From Lysobacterales bacterium (GTDB lineage: Bacteria > Pseudomonadota > Gammaproteobacteria > Xanthomonadales > Marinicellaceae): DNA of 30,738 nucleotides. The notes under the pieces are model-generated. The model saw only the letters and a program-made list of their open reading frames with translations, searched no databases and was not told the origin of the DNA. Positions 1-7,800 of this stretch are shown here, one piece after another; position 1 is the stretch's first letter; each line of letters opens with the position of its first letter. Location: assembly GCA_026990095.1 (NCBI GenBank), contig JALSIL010000045.1, forward strand, positions 1 through 30,738, in the 5' to 3' direction. Both the position numbers and the translations under genes were made by a program.

Positions 1-639
1 GCCGTGCAAGATGTTATAAAGAAACTTTCCATTATCTACAGCAAAAAAGTTTTGAATTTATTGCTAAGTTTGCCAGTTGTTTCACGTGAAACATTGGAAA
101 ACAAAAAACCTTTGCAGCAATGGTGTGAAATTGCACAAAAAGAACTAAATAAAGAAGTCAAAGCAGGAGTTTCGTGGGAAGTTAAGAAAACTGATGCTAT
201 AGAAGGAATTGATTTTGTTCAAAATGCCAATGGTTTGGTTAATAAAACCGTACTGAACAATGCTTTTTTTGAATCATCAGATTATCAAGTAATAGCGGAC
301 TTAAATTCACAAACAAAAGATATGATTACATCAGACTCGTATATAAGAAAAGGAGAAAAAACATTTGAAATCAAGGGTTTAGATGATGGAGTGAAGCAAT
401 TGTTTAGCATGGCAAAAAAAGGATTGGCAATCAGTCGATTCAAAGGTTTGGGTGAAATGAATCCTGAACAATTGTGGGAAACAACAATGAATCCAGAAAC
501 TCGACGATTGCTTCAAGTGACCATAGAAGATGCCATTGGAGCGGATGAAGTTTTTTCTACACTTATGGGTGATGTGGTTGAACCACGCAGAGAGTTTATT
601 GAACAAAATGCCTTACATGCAACTAATTTGGACGTATAA
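1..639 (+). CDS. gyrB: DNA gyrase subunit B, C-terminal part (5' end outside window)
   Basis: This is the last 212 codons of the ATPase subunit of DNA gyrase, which works with GyrA to introduce negative supercoils. The frame is open from base 1, so the gene continues upstream; the GTG at base 4 is internal, not a start. The visible part begins in the region of the roughly 170-residue insert found in proteobacterial GyrB (KPLQQWCEIAQKELN, KAGVSWEVKK), which is poorly conserved. It then enters the highly conserved tail with FKGLGEMNPEQLWETTMNP, a TLMGDVVEPRREFIEQNA block and the ending NLDV, close to the usual GyrB terminus. The next gene starts 11 bp downstream. Topoisomerase IV ParE is the alternative, but the insert and tail favour GyrB. 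Confidence 0.95.
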   Translation, partial: AVQDVIKKLSIIYSKKVLNLLLSLPVVSRETLENKKPLQQWCEIAQKELNKEVKAGVSWEVKKTDAIEGIDFVQNANGLVNKTVLNNAFFESSDYQVIADLNSQTKDMITSDSYIRKGEKTFEIKGLDDGVKQLFSMAKKGLAISRFKGLGEMNPEQLWETTMNPETRRLLQVTIEDAIGADEVFSTLMGDVVEPRREFIEQNALHATNLDV

Positions 640-650
640 AATAAAATAAA

Positions 651-1547
651 ATGAATGAACAAACAAAACAAACGATAGAGAACTTCGTAAAAAACAATAA
701 ATGTGTGTTGTTTATGAAAGGAACACCTGAAAACCCTCAATGTGGCTTTTCAAGCAATACCGTTGGGATATTAAAAGAGCTAGTCGGAAATGACTTTGTC
801 TCAAGCAACGTACTTGAGAATCAAGAGATTAGAGAAGGCATTAAAGAATATGGAAATTGGCCCACCATTCCGCAGTTGTATATTGACGGTGAATTGGTAG
901 GGGGTAATGATATTGTTACCGAAATGTTTAATACAGGAGAATTGCAAACGATGTTGGGCTTACAACAGCCTGAAAGGACTCCAGCAAAGATTTCTATTTC
1001 TGAAAAGGCACAAGAAAACATCAAAGTAGGAACTCAAAACATGGGAAACAATGTCCTTAAGCTTTCAATTGATAGTCAATTCAATACGCGGTTTTCAATT
1101 GAAGAGCCAAAAAGTTATGAAATTGTTTCTGAGGTAGGCGATATAAAAATATACATGGATGTGGGAACGGCGAAACGTGCTGATGGCATTTCTATTGATT
1201 GGGTTGAAGACTTACAAGGTGCTGGACTTGTTATAAACAACCCAAACCAACCAAAGCCAGTGAATCAATTAACGTGTGCGGACTTGAAAAAAGGCATTGA
1301 AGAAGGGAAGTATAAGCATATTTATGATGTTCGTTCAGAAGCACAATTTACGGCGCAAACAATACCAGGTGCAAAACGATTGGATAAAACCAACATGCAA
1401 TTAATTGAAACATTGCCAAAAGAAACACCACTTGTTTTTATTTGCACCTCGGGGGCTACATCGCAAGGTGCTTGTGACTATTTTTATAAAAAAGGATTCA
1501 CAGACGTTAATAATTTAGTGGGTGGTGTTTTAGCATACCACAGTTAA
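651..1547 (+). CDS. Monothiol glutaredoxin (Grx4-type) fused to A-type-carrier-like and rhodanese domains
   Basis: A 298-residue three-domain protein. Residues 1-105 are a Grx4/GrxD-type monothiol glutaredoxin with the CGFS site (C31-S34), the cis-proline motif TIPQ (72-75) and the glutathione-site GG (84-85). This family binds [2Fe-2S] with glutathione and delivers clusters. Residues about 112-200 resemble the IscA/ErpA A-type carrier fold (ISISEKAQENI near the start, GISIDWVEDLQGAGLVINNP at the end), but the three cluster-binding cysteines are absent. Residues 205-298 are a rhodanese domain with active-site loop CTSGATS (C265) and the usual YDVRS and PGA motifs. It starts 11 bp after gyrB with no strong Shine-Dalgarno sequence, and a DUF3465 gene follows after 12 bp. 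The glutaredoxin and rhodanese assignments are firm. The middle domain is a weaker fold-level match. A role in Fe-S or sulfane-sulfur handling is inferred. Confidence 0.88.
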   Translation: MNEQTKQTIENFVKNNKCVLFMKGTPENPQCGFSSNTVGILKELVGNDFVSSNVLENQEIREGIKEYGNWPTIPQLYIDGELVGGNDIVTEMFNTGELQTMLGLQQPERTPAKISISEKAQENIKVGTQNMGNNVLKLSIDSQFNTRFSIEEPKSYEIVSEVGDIKIYMDVGTAKRADGISIDWVEDLQGAGLVINNPNQPKPVNQLTCADLKKGIEEGKYKHIYDVRSEAQFTAQTIPGAKRLDKTNMQLIETLPKETPLVFICTSGATSQGACDYFYKKGFTDVNNLVGGVLAYHS

Positions 1548-1559
1548 ACGCTAAACTTA

Positions 1560-2012
1560 ATGAAAAAAAAGAGTCATAAAATAGTTAGTTTAATAGCCCT
1601 GTTAATCAGTGCTTATTTTGCTAATAACTATGTTCAGGAAAACGATAGCCCAGTTAGTTATCGCGAACAAACCCAAGCAAAGCTTACAAGCAATAAGCAA
1701 CTAGAGAGTTTAATAAAAAAGCGTCAATCAAACACGATAATTACACTTGAGGCAATAGTGATTAATGTTTTATCCGATGATAATCAAGGGGACAGACACC
1801 AGAGGTTAATAATAAAAAATGGCAAAAACACGTTATTATTAGCTCATAATATTGATATTGCTCCACGCGTTCCTGTAATAAAAGGAGACAGGATAAAAGT
1901 AAGAGGGGAATACGAATGGAACGCAAAGGGAGGCGTGATTCATTGGACGCACAGAAGCACCAATAGCCATGCTAATGGCTGGATTTTACACAAAAAGAAA
2001 AAGTATCACTGA
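1560..2012 (+). CDS. DUF3465 family protein, membrane-anchored or exported
   Basis: A 150-residue protein with a short basic N-terminus and one hydrophobic segment (about residues 8-21), which could be an uncleaved anchor or a signal peptide; most of the chain would lie in the periplasm. The C-terminal two thirds carry the hallmarks of DUF3465: GDRHQ (77-81), AHNIDIAPR (95-103), GD then GEYEWN (116-121) and GGVIHWTH (124-131). The alternating pattern looks like a small beta-barrel, perhaps OB-like. No enzymatic function is established for the family as far as I know. Its stop codon overlaps the start of the thioesterase gene by one base (TGATG), which suggests translational coupling. Confidence 0.85.
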   Translation: MKKKSHKIVSLIALLISAYFANNYVQENDSPVSYREQTQAKLTSNKQLESLIKKRQSNTIITLEAIVINVLSDDNQGDRHQRLIIKNGKNTLLLAHNIDIAPRVPVIKGDRIKVRGEYEWNAKGGVIHWTHRSTNSHANGWILHKKKKYH

Positions 2013-2440
2013 TGAAAAATATTTGGAAACAAGAACCGCAACTCTTTTCCCTTAATAAAAACAGGACGGCGGGATTAACCGATGAACTGGAAATAATAAT
2101 AACAGGCAGAGGTAAAAATTGGTTATCAGCAGAAATGCCAGTAAAAGATAAACACAAACAACCTTTTGGTATTGTTCATGGTGGTGCAACCGCAGCTTTA
2201 GCAGAAACAGTTGCAAGTATTGCGGGGTGGCTTTGTGTTGACCACAAAAAACAAGCAACGGTGGGTTTAGAGTTAAACATTAACCATTTAAAAGCCGTCA
2301 AACAAGGGCGTTTAACCGCAATTTCAAAAGCGATTCATGTTGGTAGAAAAACACAAGTGTGGCAAATAGATATATACAACCAACATTTTAAGCAAGTTTC
2401 CACAGCACGCCTAACTGTAGCAGTAATAGATACACTCTAA
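2012..2440 (+). CDS. Hotdog-fold acyl-CoA thioesterase, PaaI/YdiI type
   Basis: A 142-residue single hotdog domain, the usual size of PaaI-type thioesterases. The signature PFGIVHGGATAALAETVAS (51-69) contains the HGG turn (56-58) and the catalytic-type acidic residue E65 on the central helix, as in YdiI/MenI, which hydrolyses 1,4-dihydroxy-2-naphthoyl-CoA, and PaaI, which hydrolyses phenylacetyl-type CoA esters. The substrate cannot be read from sequence. No menaquinone or phenylacetate genes lie nearby, whereas a lipid acyltransferase follows directly, so a general acyl-CoA housekeeping role is as likely. It overlaps both neighbours by one base (TGATG upstream, TAATG downstream). Cytoplasmic. 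Confidence 0.88.
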   Translation: MKNIWKQEPQLFSLNKNRTAGLTDELEIIITGRGKNWLSAEMPVKDKHKQPFGIVHGGATAALAETVASIAGWLCVDHKKQATVGLELNINHLKAVKQGRLTAISKAIHVGRKTQVWQIDIYNQHFKQVSTARLTVAVIDTL

Positions 2441-3195
2441 TGCCTTTAATTCGTTTTTTCTTTCGATCCATTCTTTTTATTGTGTCGGTGGTTTTTGTAT
2501 TGCCGCTGGTTTTATTATTAATAACCATTGCTCAAAAGAAAGACAACAGAAAATTTAATAAAAAAGTCGTTAATTATTGGTCAAAATTATTGTGTTATGT
2601 TTGTGGCTTAAAGATAAAACAAAAAGGGAAAATCCAAAAAAACCCAGTATTAATCGTTGCAAACCACATAAGCTGGATAGACATACCTGTTATTCATTGT
2701 TATAAGCTCGTTGGGTATGTTGCCAAAGCGGAAATAGAAAAATGGCCTTTTTTGGGATTTGTTGCACGGTGCGGTGAATCGTTATTTATAAAAAGAGGCA
2801 AACAAGAATCAAGAAAAAAAGTGCTGGAGTCAATTAAACAACGTTTAAATTCAAATCGCTCAATCGCAGTGTTTCCAGAAGGAAAAGCAACCAACGGTGA
2901 ATATCTGGGACGCTTTCATCGCCAGTTGATGCATGCCGCGGTAGAAGAAAAAAAGCCCATACAGGCGATTGCAATAAAATACCTCAACAAAGACGGCACA
3001 AGAAACAAAGAAATTGCCTTTAAAGACAAAGAAAATTTTATTAGAAACGTGTTTAGAATTTTAAGTTTACCCACAAGTACTGCAGAGTTAACTTTTTGTG
3101 AAGTGATAGACACATCTACTATAACAGCTAGGCAGGCAGCTATAATTAGCCACAACCAAGTTGAAAGTGAATTATTAAAAAATGCCTACATGTAA
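2440..3195 (+). CDS. plsC: 1-acyl-sn-glycerol-3-phosphate acyltransferase (PlsC family)
   Basis: A 251-residue member of the PlsC/LPLAT family, which acylates lysophosphatidic acid to phosphatidic acid at the inner membrane. A hydrophobic N-terminal anchor spans about residues 8-30. The catalytic NHxxxxD motif appears as NHISWID (75-81, with H76 and D81). Block II is GESLFIKRG (112-120) and the phosphate-binding block III is FPEGKATNG (145-153). Length and motif spacing are normal. The start codon overlaps the thioesterase stop by one base, and its 3' end overlaps the next gene by 14 bp. The motifs also fit other lysophospholipid acyltransferases such as ornithine-lipid OlsA-type enzymes, so the symbol is by family. 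Role in phospholipid synthesis or remodelling. Confidence 0.88.
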   Translation: MPLIRFFFRSILFIVSVVFVLPLVLLLITIAQKKDNRKFNKKVVNYWSKLLCYVCGLKIKQKGKIQKNPVLIVANHISWIDIPVIHCYKLVGYVAKAEIEKWPFLGFVARCGESLFIKRGKQESRKKVLESIKQRLNSNRSIAVFPEGKATNGEYLGRFHRQLMHAAVEEKKPIQAIAIKYLNKDGTRNKEIAFKDKENFIRNVFRILSLPTSTAELTFCEVIDTSTITARQAAIISHNQVESELLKNAYM

Positions 3196-4135
3196 GCCAA
3201 GGATAAAGCCTAAAAATAAACACCTGCAATCCTTTTTGGCGAGTTCTAAAATAAGGTTGTTGCGTTTGTTAAAATCAAATACAGTAAAGGCACTTAGTAA
3301 AAAAGTACAACTTAATTTAAAAAGTGCTGTTTTAGAGGGCTATATTACAAAAAGAGATAAGGCAGAAAAGCTATACATTTTGCTTCATGGTTGGGAAGGA
3401 TCTGCACAATCAACGTATATACAGTTGTTGGCTAATGAGTTGTATAAAAACAAAAGGGCAACAATATTTAGATTAAACTTTAGAGATCATGGAGACACGC
3501 ACCATTTAAATAAAGAATTGTTTCACTCGTGCCGACTCGATGAGGTTTGTGAAGCCGTAAAAAAAATAAAAGAGCTTTACCGCTATAAAGAAACCTATGT
3601 TTGTGGATTCTCTTTAGGGGGAAATTTTGCCATTAGGGTGGCATCTAAAGCACAAGAAATGGCTATAAACCTTACAAAGGTTTTTGCTATATCACCTCCA
3701 ATCAACCCTAAAAACAGCATGTTAGCTATTGAAAAGAGCCCGCTTTATTCAAGATATTTTTTAAGAAAATGGCAAAAGTCATTAGAAAAGAAATACAAAA
3801 CACACCCAGAAAACTTTGATAACAATCAATACAAAGAAATAAAGTCATTAGATAAGCTAACAGAATTATTGATTATTAAAAATACAGACTATAATACCGT
3901 AGATGAATATTTTCAAGGGTATGAAATAAACACACAAGTATTGCAAAACATAAAAGCAGAAACACACATTCTTATGGCAAAAGATGACCCGGTTATTCCG
4001 TTTATTGATTTTGCAGGAATTGAAGGACAAAAGCACATTGTATTAAAAACAACGGAACATGGTGGGCATTGTGGTTTTATAACGGGTTGGAGAATGCACA
4101 GCTGGGTTGAGGAATATATTATTAACAACAGTTAA
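3182..4135 (+). CDS. Alpha/beta-fold hydrolase, YheT-like
   Basis: A 317-residue alpha/beta hydrolase resembling the YheT/EMB8 group. Visible elements are the oxyanion-hole HGWEGS (69-74), the nucleophile elbow GFSLGG (142-147, S144), a late acidic residue in AKDDPVIPF (D268 or D269) and the catalytic histidine in EHGGHCGF (H296). The RLNFRDHGDT block after the second strand is also typical of this group. Substrates are generally unknown; esterase activity is assumed for the family. There is no signal peptide, so it is probably cytoplasmic. The first 14 bases overlap plsC in another frame. An alternative downstream start cannot be excluded, because the first 45 residues are basic and poorly conserved. 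Confidence 0.82.
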   Translation: MPTCKPRIKPKNKHLQSFLASSKIRLLRLLKSNTVKALSKKVQLNLKSAVLEGYITKRDKAEKLYILLHGWEGSAQSTYIQLLANELYKNKRATIFRLNFRDHGDTHHLNKELFHSCRLDEVCEAVKKIKELYRYKETYVCGFSLGGNFAIRVASKAQEMAINLTKVFAISPPINPKNSMLAIEKSPLYSRYFLRKWQKSLEKKYKTHPENFDNNQYKEIKSLDKLTELLIIKNTDYNTVDEYFQGYEINTQVLQNIKAETHILMAKDDPVIPFIDFAGIEGQKHIVLKTTEHGGHCGFITGWRMHSWVEEYIINNS

Positions 4136-4148
4136 AAAGAGATAAAAA

Positions 4149-6170
4149 ATGAATAAAATAGAACAAGCAATGGATGATCACAAAAAAGGAAACTGGGAAC
4201 AAGCAGACAATGCATACGAAGAAATAATAACTGAAGAACCAAACAATGCCGATGTGATTTATTTGCTTGCGGTATCACAAATGAGTCAAAAAAAATTTGA
4301 TGATGCTTTAATAACAATTGAAAAAGCCATTCAAATAGAAAAAAAAGCCCCTGCTTTTTTACAATTAAAAGGGAGCATTCTTGCACGACTTGGGCGGGGA
4401 GATGAGGCCGTTGAGGCATTAAAAAATGCCATAGAGGAAAACCCAAGCCTTTACCACGCACACGTGTCATTGGGGCACTTGTATTACTTAAAAGGAGAAA
4501 AGGACAAAGCCGAAAAACACTTCAAATCAGCCTTAAAAGTTGATGAGGAAAAAATAGAAGCACAAGTCAATATGGCAAGATTGTGGATAGACCAAGGCAG
4601 TGTTGAAAAAGCGTTAAAAACACTAAAAGAAATTGAGGAAAAGCACCCAGAACAAGGCTCAGTAAAAATGCTAATGGCAGAAGCTTTTTTAGAGTCGGGA
4701 GCTTATAGCTTTGCAGAAAACTATTACCAAAAAGTATTGGCAATGCACCCAGAAAATGATTTAGCAGGACTCTACTTAGGAATGGCAAAGATAAAAACTG
4801 GTGATTTGGAAAACGCAGAAAAGCTTATTGTCGCTTATAACAACCAATACCCAAACACCCGAGAAGGAACGGCAGCATTGGGGTTATTGTTGTTTACAAA
4901 AAATAGACCAAGGCTTGCAATAGAATATTTACGAAAAGCATTGAGTTCAGGAATTGCACCTCTTTCATGGAAACACGCTTTTGTTGAGTCTTTGGCAAAA
5001 CTAGGGCAAGCAGACGCAGCTATAAAATTTTATAAAGAAACAAAATCACCCTTAATAGATAAAATAAAAAACTGCCGATTAGGAGAGTTATACGAATTAA
5101 AAGAAGAGTTCGATAAAGCGAAACAAAAATACAAAAAAGTTAAAAACAACAACAGTAAATACATTGCATCGTTGTTAGGAATAACGCGGTGTTATTTGCA
5201 GGAAGAAAAGTTTGAAAAGGCCGAAAAGAAAATTAAACAAGTCTTATCTGTAAGACCAGAACACGCAGAGGCAACATTGCTGTTTATAACCACACTATTG
5301 CAACAAGATAAAATAAAAAAGGCGTTGAAAAAATTACAAACAATTAACTATGAAAAAATTGCTGATATTTACAAGAAAACATTTCGGTTGCATCACGGCT
5401 TGATTTTAGACAAACTAGAAAAATACAAAAAAGCACAAAAGGTATTTACGGACAAATCTAAGCACCAAGAAAAAGTTACACAAAAAGCTGATTTATTAAC
5501 AGAGCAAGAACTTAAACAAGCCCGAGATATGACTTCTTTAATAAAAGACCAACTAAAAGATCCAGTATTTATCGTGGGGCTTCAAAGTACAGGAGTTAAT
5601 AATTTCGTAACATGGTTATACAAACAAAAAGTAATTGTTCTTAATGATAGATTAATCTCATTAGGGCGTCCCGACGTGCTTTTTTCAAAACACGAGGTGT
5701 TATCACTATCAGAGTTAGGTGAAGAAGGGGTTGGTGTTGAACGACAAAAGTACCATAAATTAGCAAACGGTTTAAAAGGCACAAAGAAAAGCAATGAGTT
5801 TTTTGCTGATTCTATGTACCTAAACTTGAATCAATTGACCACGATAAAGAAAATATTTCCTCAAGCAAAGGTTGTTCTGCTTACAAGAGACAAAAAAGAC
5901 ATCAAATTAAGCCAAGAAGTTTTTGGAGAAGAGCCAATAACAAGCAAGCAATGGAATAAAGCCATTGAACAAGTCAAGGCTTTAGGCTTAAATATTATTG
6001 AGGTTGATACAGACAAATGGTTAGATAACGACAAAGAAACAATGAACACACTTGAAAAAGTATTTGAAAAGAGACTTAAACAAACAGCAGATAACCAAAC
6101 TAATTATTGGCAAAAAACCTTGTTTCCTAAAGATCACTGGAAAAACTACAAAAAACTAATGGATAAATAA
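4149..6170 (+). CDS. TPR-repeat protein with degenerate sulfotransferase-like C-terminal domain
   Basis: A 673-residue, lysine-rich, probably cytoplasmic protein. Residues about 1-440 are tandem tetratricopeptide helices; clear units start near 35, 69, 103, 137, 171, 204, 305, 339 and 373, so it is a long protein-binding solenoid. Residues 471-673 follow the layout of the sulfotransferase domain seen in TPR-sulfotransferase proteins: a 5'-phosphosulfate-loop-like DPVFIVGLQSTGVNNF (471-486), the 3'-phosphate-region IFPQAKVVLLTRDKKD (569-584) and the closing HWKNYKKL (663-670). The PAPS-binding loop lacks the usual P-R-S-G-T order (here Q-S-T-G-V), and the domain is short, so catalysis is doubtful. 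It follows the YheT-like gene by 13 bp and precedes uppP by 2 bp. The TPR call is secure; the C-terminal assignment is moderate and its function unknown. Confidence 0.8.
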   Translation: MNKIEQAMDDHKKGNWEQADNAYEEIITEEPNNADVIYLLAVSQMSQKKFDDALITIEKAIQIEKKAPAFLQLKGSILARLGRGDEAVEALKNAIEENPSLYHAHVSLGHLYYLKGEKDKAEKHFKSALKVDEEKIEAQVNMARLWIDQGSVEKALKTLKEIEEKHPEQGSVKMLMAEAFLESGAYSFAENYYQKVLAMHPENDLAGLYLGMAKIKTGDLENAEKLIVAYNNQYPNTREGTAALGLLLFTKNRPRLAIEYLRKALSSGIAPLSWKHAFVESLAKLGQADAAIKFYKETKSPLIDKIKNCRLGELYELKEEFDKAKQKYKKVKNNNSKYIASLLGITRCYLQEEKFEKAEKKIKQVLSVRPEHAEATLLFITTLLQQDKIKKALKKLQTINYEKIADIYKKTFRLHHGLILDKLEKYKKAQKVFTDKSKHQEKVTQKADLLTEQELKQARDMTSLIKDQLKDPVFIVGLQSTGVNNFVTWLYKQKVIVLNDRLISLGRPDVLFSKHEVLSLSELGEEGVGVERQKYHKLANGLKGTKKSNEFFADSMYLNLNQLTTIKKIFPQAKVVLLTRDKKDIKLSQEVFGEEPITSKQWNKAIEQVKALGLNIIEVDTDKWLDNDKETMNTLEKVFEKRLKQTADNQTNYWQKTLFPKDHWKNYKKLMDK

Positions 6171-6172
6171 CA

Positions 6173-6955
6173 GTGACAGAGCCAAATTTTATTCAATGGT
6201 TGATTTTGGCAATTATTCAAGGTTTAACAGAATACTTGCCGATTTCATCATCGGCACATTTAATTTTGGCATCAAAAGTGATGGGATGGCAAGATCAAGG
6301 GTTGGTGATGGATATTGCGGCACACGGCGGTTCTTTAGTAGCGGTTTTGTGGCATTTTAAGGACGAGGTGGTTAAACTGTTTACAGGAAAGAACTGGTCG
6401 TTATTCAATAAATTAGCACTAGCCAGCATACCATTGGCTATTTTTGGTTATGTTTTTAAAGACTTTATAGAGAACAACCTACGATCAAACACACTGGTTT
6501 TTGCACTTTCAAGCATAATTTTTGGCTTGTTGTTGTATGTGTCTGATTTAATCCAAAAAAAGAAATCAACAAACTCAAAACCGAAAGAAATAAAAACCAA
6601 GCAAGCTATTATTATCGGCTTTGCTCAAGTGTGTGCTTTAATACCAGGAGCATCGCGATCTGGCGTTACCATGACTGCTGCCATGAGCATGGGATTTAAT
6701 CGAACAAAAGCTGCAAATTTTGCCTTTTTAATGGCGATACCAGCCTTGTTGATGACAACGGCTTATGGGTTTTTAAAGCTGATAAAAGAACCAAGCGAGT
6801 ACAATATACTGGGAATAGCCGTTGTTTTTCTTGCGAGTTTCTTATCTTCAATACTTTCGATAAAACTATTTCTTAAATTGATAGAACAAATCCCAATTAG
6901 TGTATTTCTTTGGTATAGAATAGCCTTGGCTGTTTTAATAGTTACCCTTATATGA
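6173..6955 (+). CDS. uppP: Undecaprenyl-diphosphatase UppP (BacA family)
   Basis: A 260-residue polytopic inner-membrane enzyme that removes a phosphate from undecaprenyl diphosphate, recycling the lipid carrier used for peptidoglycan and O-antigen precursors; overexpression gives bacitracin resistance. The first conserved block is QGLTEYLPISSSAHL (16-30): the (E/Q)xxxE motif reads Q16-E20, followed by H29. The second block is PGASRSGVT (158-166) with R162. About seven to eight hydrophobic segments are visible. The start is a GTG 2 bp after the preceding stop; the N-terminus MTEPNFIQWL matches the family's usual beginning closely, which supports it. The stop overlaps the next gene by 4 bp (ATGA). 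The ortholog call is firm. Confidence 0.95.
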   Translation: MTEPNFIQWLILAIIQGLTEYLPISSSAHLILASKVMGWQDQGLVMDIAAHGGSLVAVLWHFKDEVVKLFTGKNWSLFNKLALASIPLAIFGYVFKDFIENNLRSNTLVFALSSIIFGLLLYVSDLIQKKKSTNSKPKEIKTKQAIIIGFAQVCALIPGASRSGVTMTAAMSMGFNRTKAANFAFLMAIPALLMTTAYGFLKLIKEPSEYNILGIAVVFLASFLSSILSIKLFLKLIEQIPISVFLWYRIALAVLIVTLI

Positions 6956-7800
6956 AAAAAATCACAATTCCTGTCCGTTTTGGAAAAATCAAAGGCTTGC
7001 TCTGGGGCAAGGGCAACCCAATTAAAATGCTTGCCTTACATGGCTGGTTAGACAATGCCGCGTCATTTACACAACTTGCCCCTTTGCTTGCTAATGAGGG
7101 TTATGAAGTAATCGCCATAGACTTTGCAGGGCATGGTAAGTCATCTCACAGAGCAGAAGGGCACTTTGCCCACTTTGGGGATTTTGTTATTGATGTGCAT
7201 GATGTGATAGAACAACTAAACTGGCATAACTGTATTTTGCTCGGACATTCAATGGGCGCAGCAATGGCCATGATGTATAGTGCTGCTTTTCCAGAGAATA
7301 TAAGCAAACAAATACTTATTGAAAATCTTGGTCCTGTTCCTGTTTATGAAAAGGGCAGTGCAGCAAAAAACCTAAGAGAGTCACTTAAACAATGGCGACT
7401 ACACACAACAAAACATCGGCACTTTTATCCGACCGTTGAAGAGGCTTTAAAAGTCCGCCAAAAAGTAACGCCAATGGCGGCCGAAATCTTGAGGCCAATG
7501 GTAAAAAGAGGCATCAAAAAAACCAATAAGGGGTTCAGATTCCGAACAGACAAGCGATTACGCATGGGCAGTTTAATTCGGTTTACCGAAGAGGTTGTTG
7601 AAGACATTTTAACCAGTAAAAAACCACCAACGCAACTCATCATTGCAGAGCCACTATCCTATGCACTACAGTACCCAAGTCTTAAGCTACGCATTGAAAA
7701 ACTCAAGGCAGATCAAACCATAAAAATTAAAGGACACCACCACCTACACATGGATAATGCGCAAGAGGTCTTTCAAGCCATCAAGAAATTTTTAAAATGA
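6952..7800 (+). CDS. Alpha/beta hydrolase, SERHL/MhpC-like
   Basis: A 282-residue cytoplasmic alpha/beta hydrolase. Motifs in order: LALHGWLDNAASF (28-40, oxyanion hole), IDFAGHGKSS (56-65), the nucleophile elbow GHSMGA (98-103, S100), and a C-terminal KGHHHLHMD segment supplying the catalytic histidine. The combination HGWLDN plus GHHHLHM is typical of the serine-hydrolase-like (SERHL) group found next to housekeeping genes in many proteobacteria. The substrate is unknown. It overlaps uppP by 4 bp and the symporter gene by 4 bp (both ATGA), so the three genes are probably translated together. It is unrelated in sequence detail to the YheT-like hydrolase 3 kb upstream. Confidence 0.85.
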   Translation: MKKITIPVRFGKIKGLLWGKGNPIKMLALHGWLDNAASFTQLAPLLANEGYEVIAIDFAGHGKSSHRAEGHFAHFGDFVIDVHDVIEQLNWHNCILLGHSMGAAMAMMYSAAFPENISKQILIENLGPVPVYEKGSAAKNLRESLKQWRLHTTKHRHFYPTVEEALKVRQKVTPMAAEILRPMVKRGIKKTNKGFRFRTDKRLRMGSLIRFTEEVVEDILTSKKPPTQLIIAEPLSYALQYPSLKLRIEKLKADQTIKIKGHHHLHMDNAQEVFQAIKKFLK

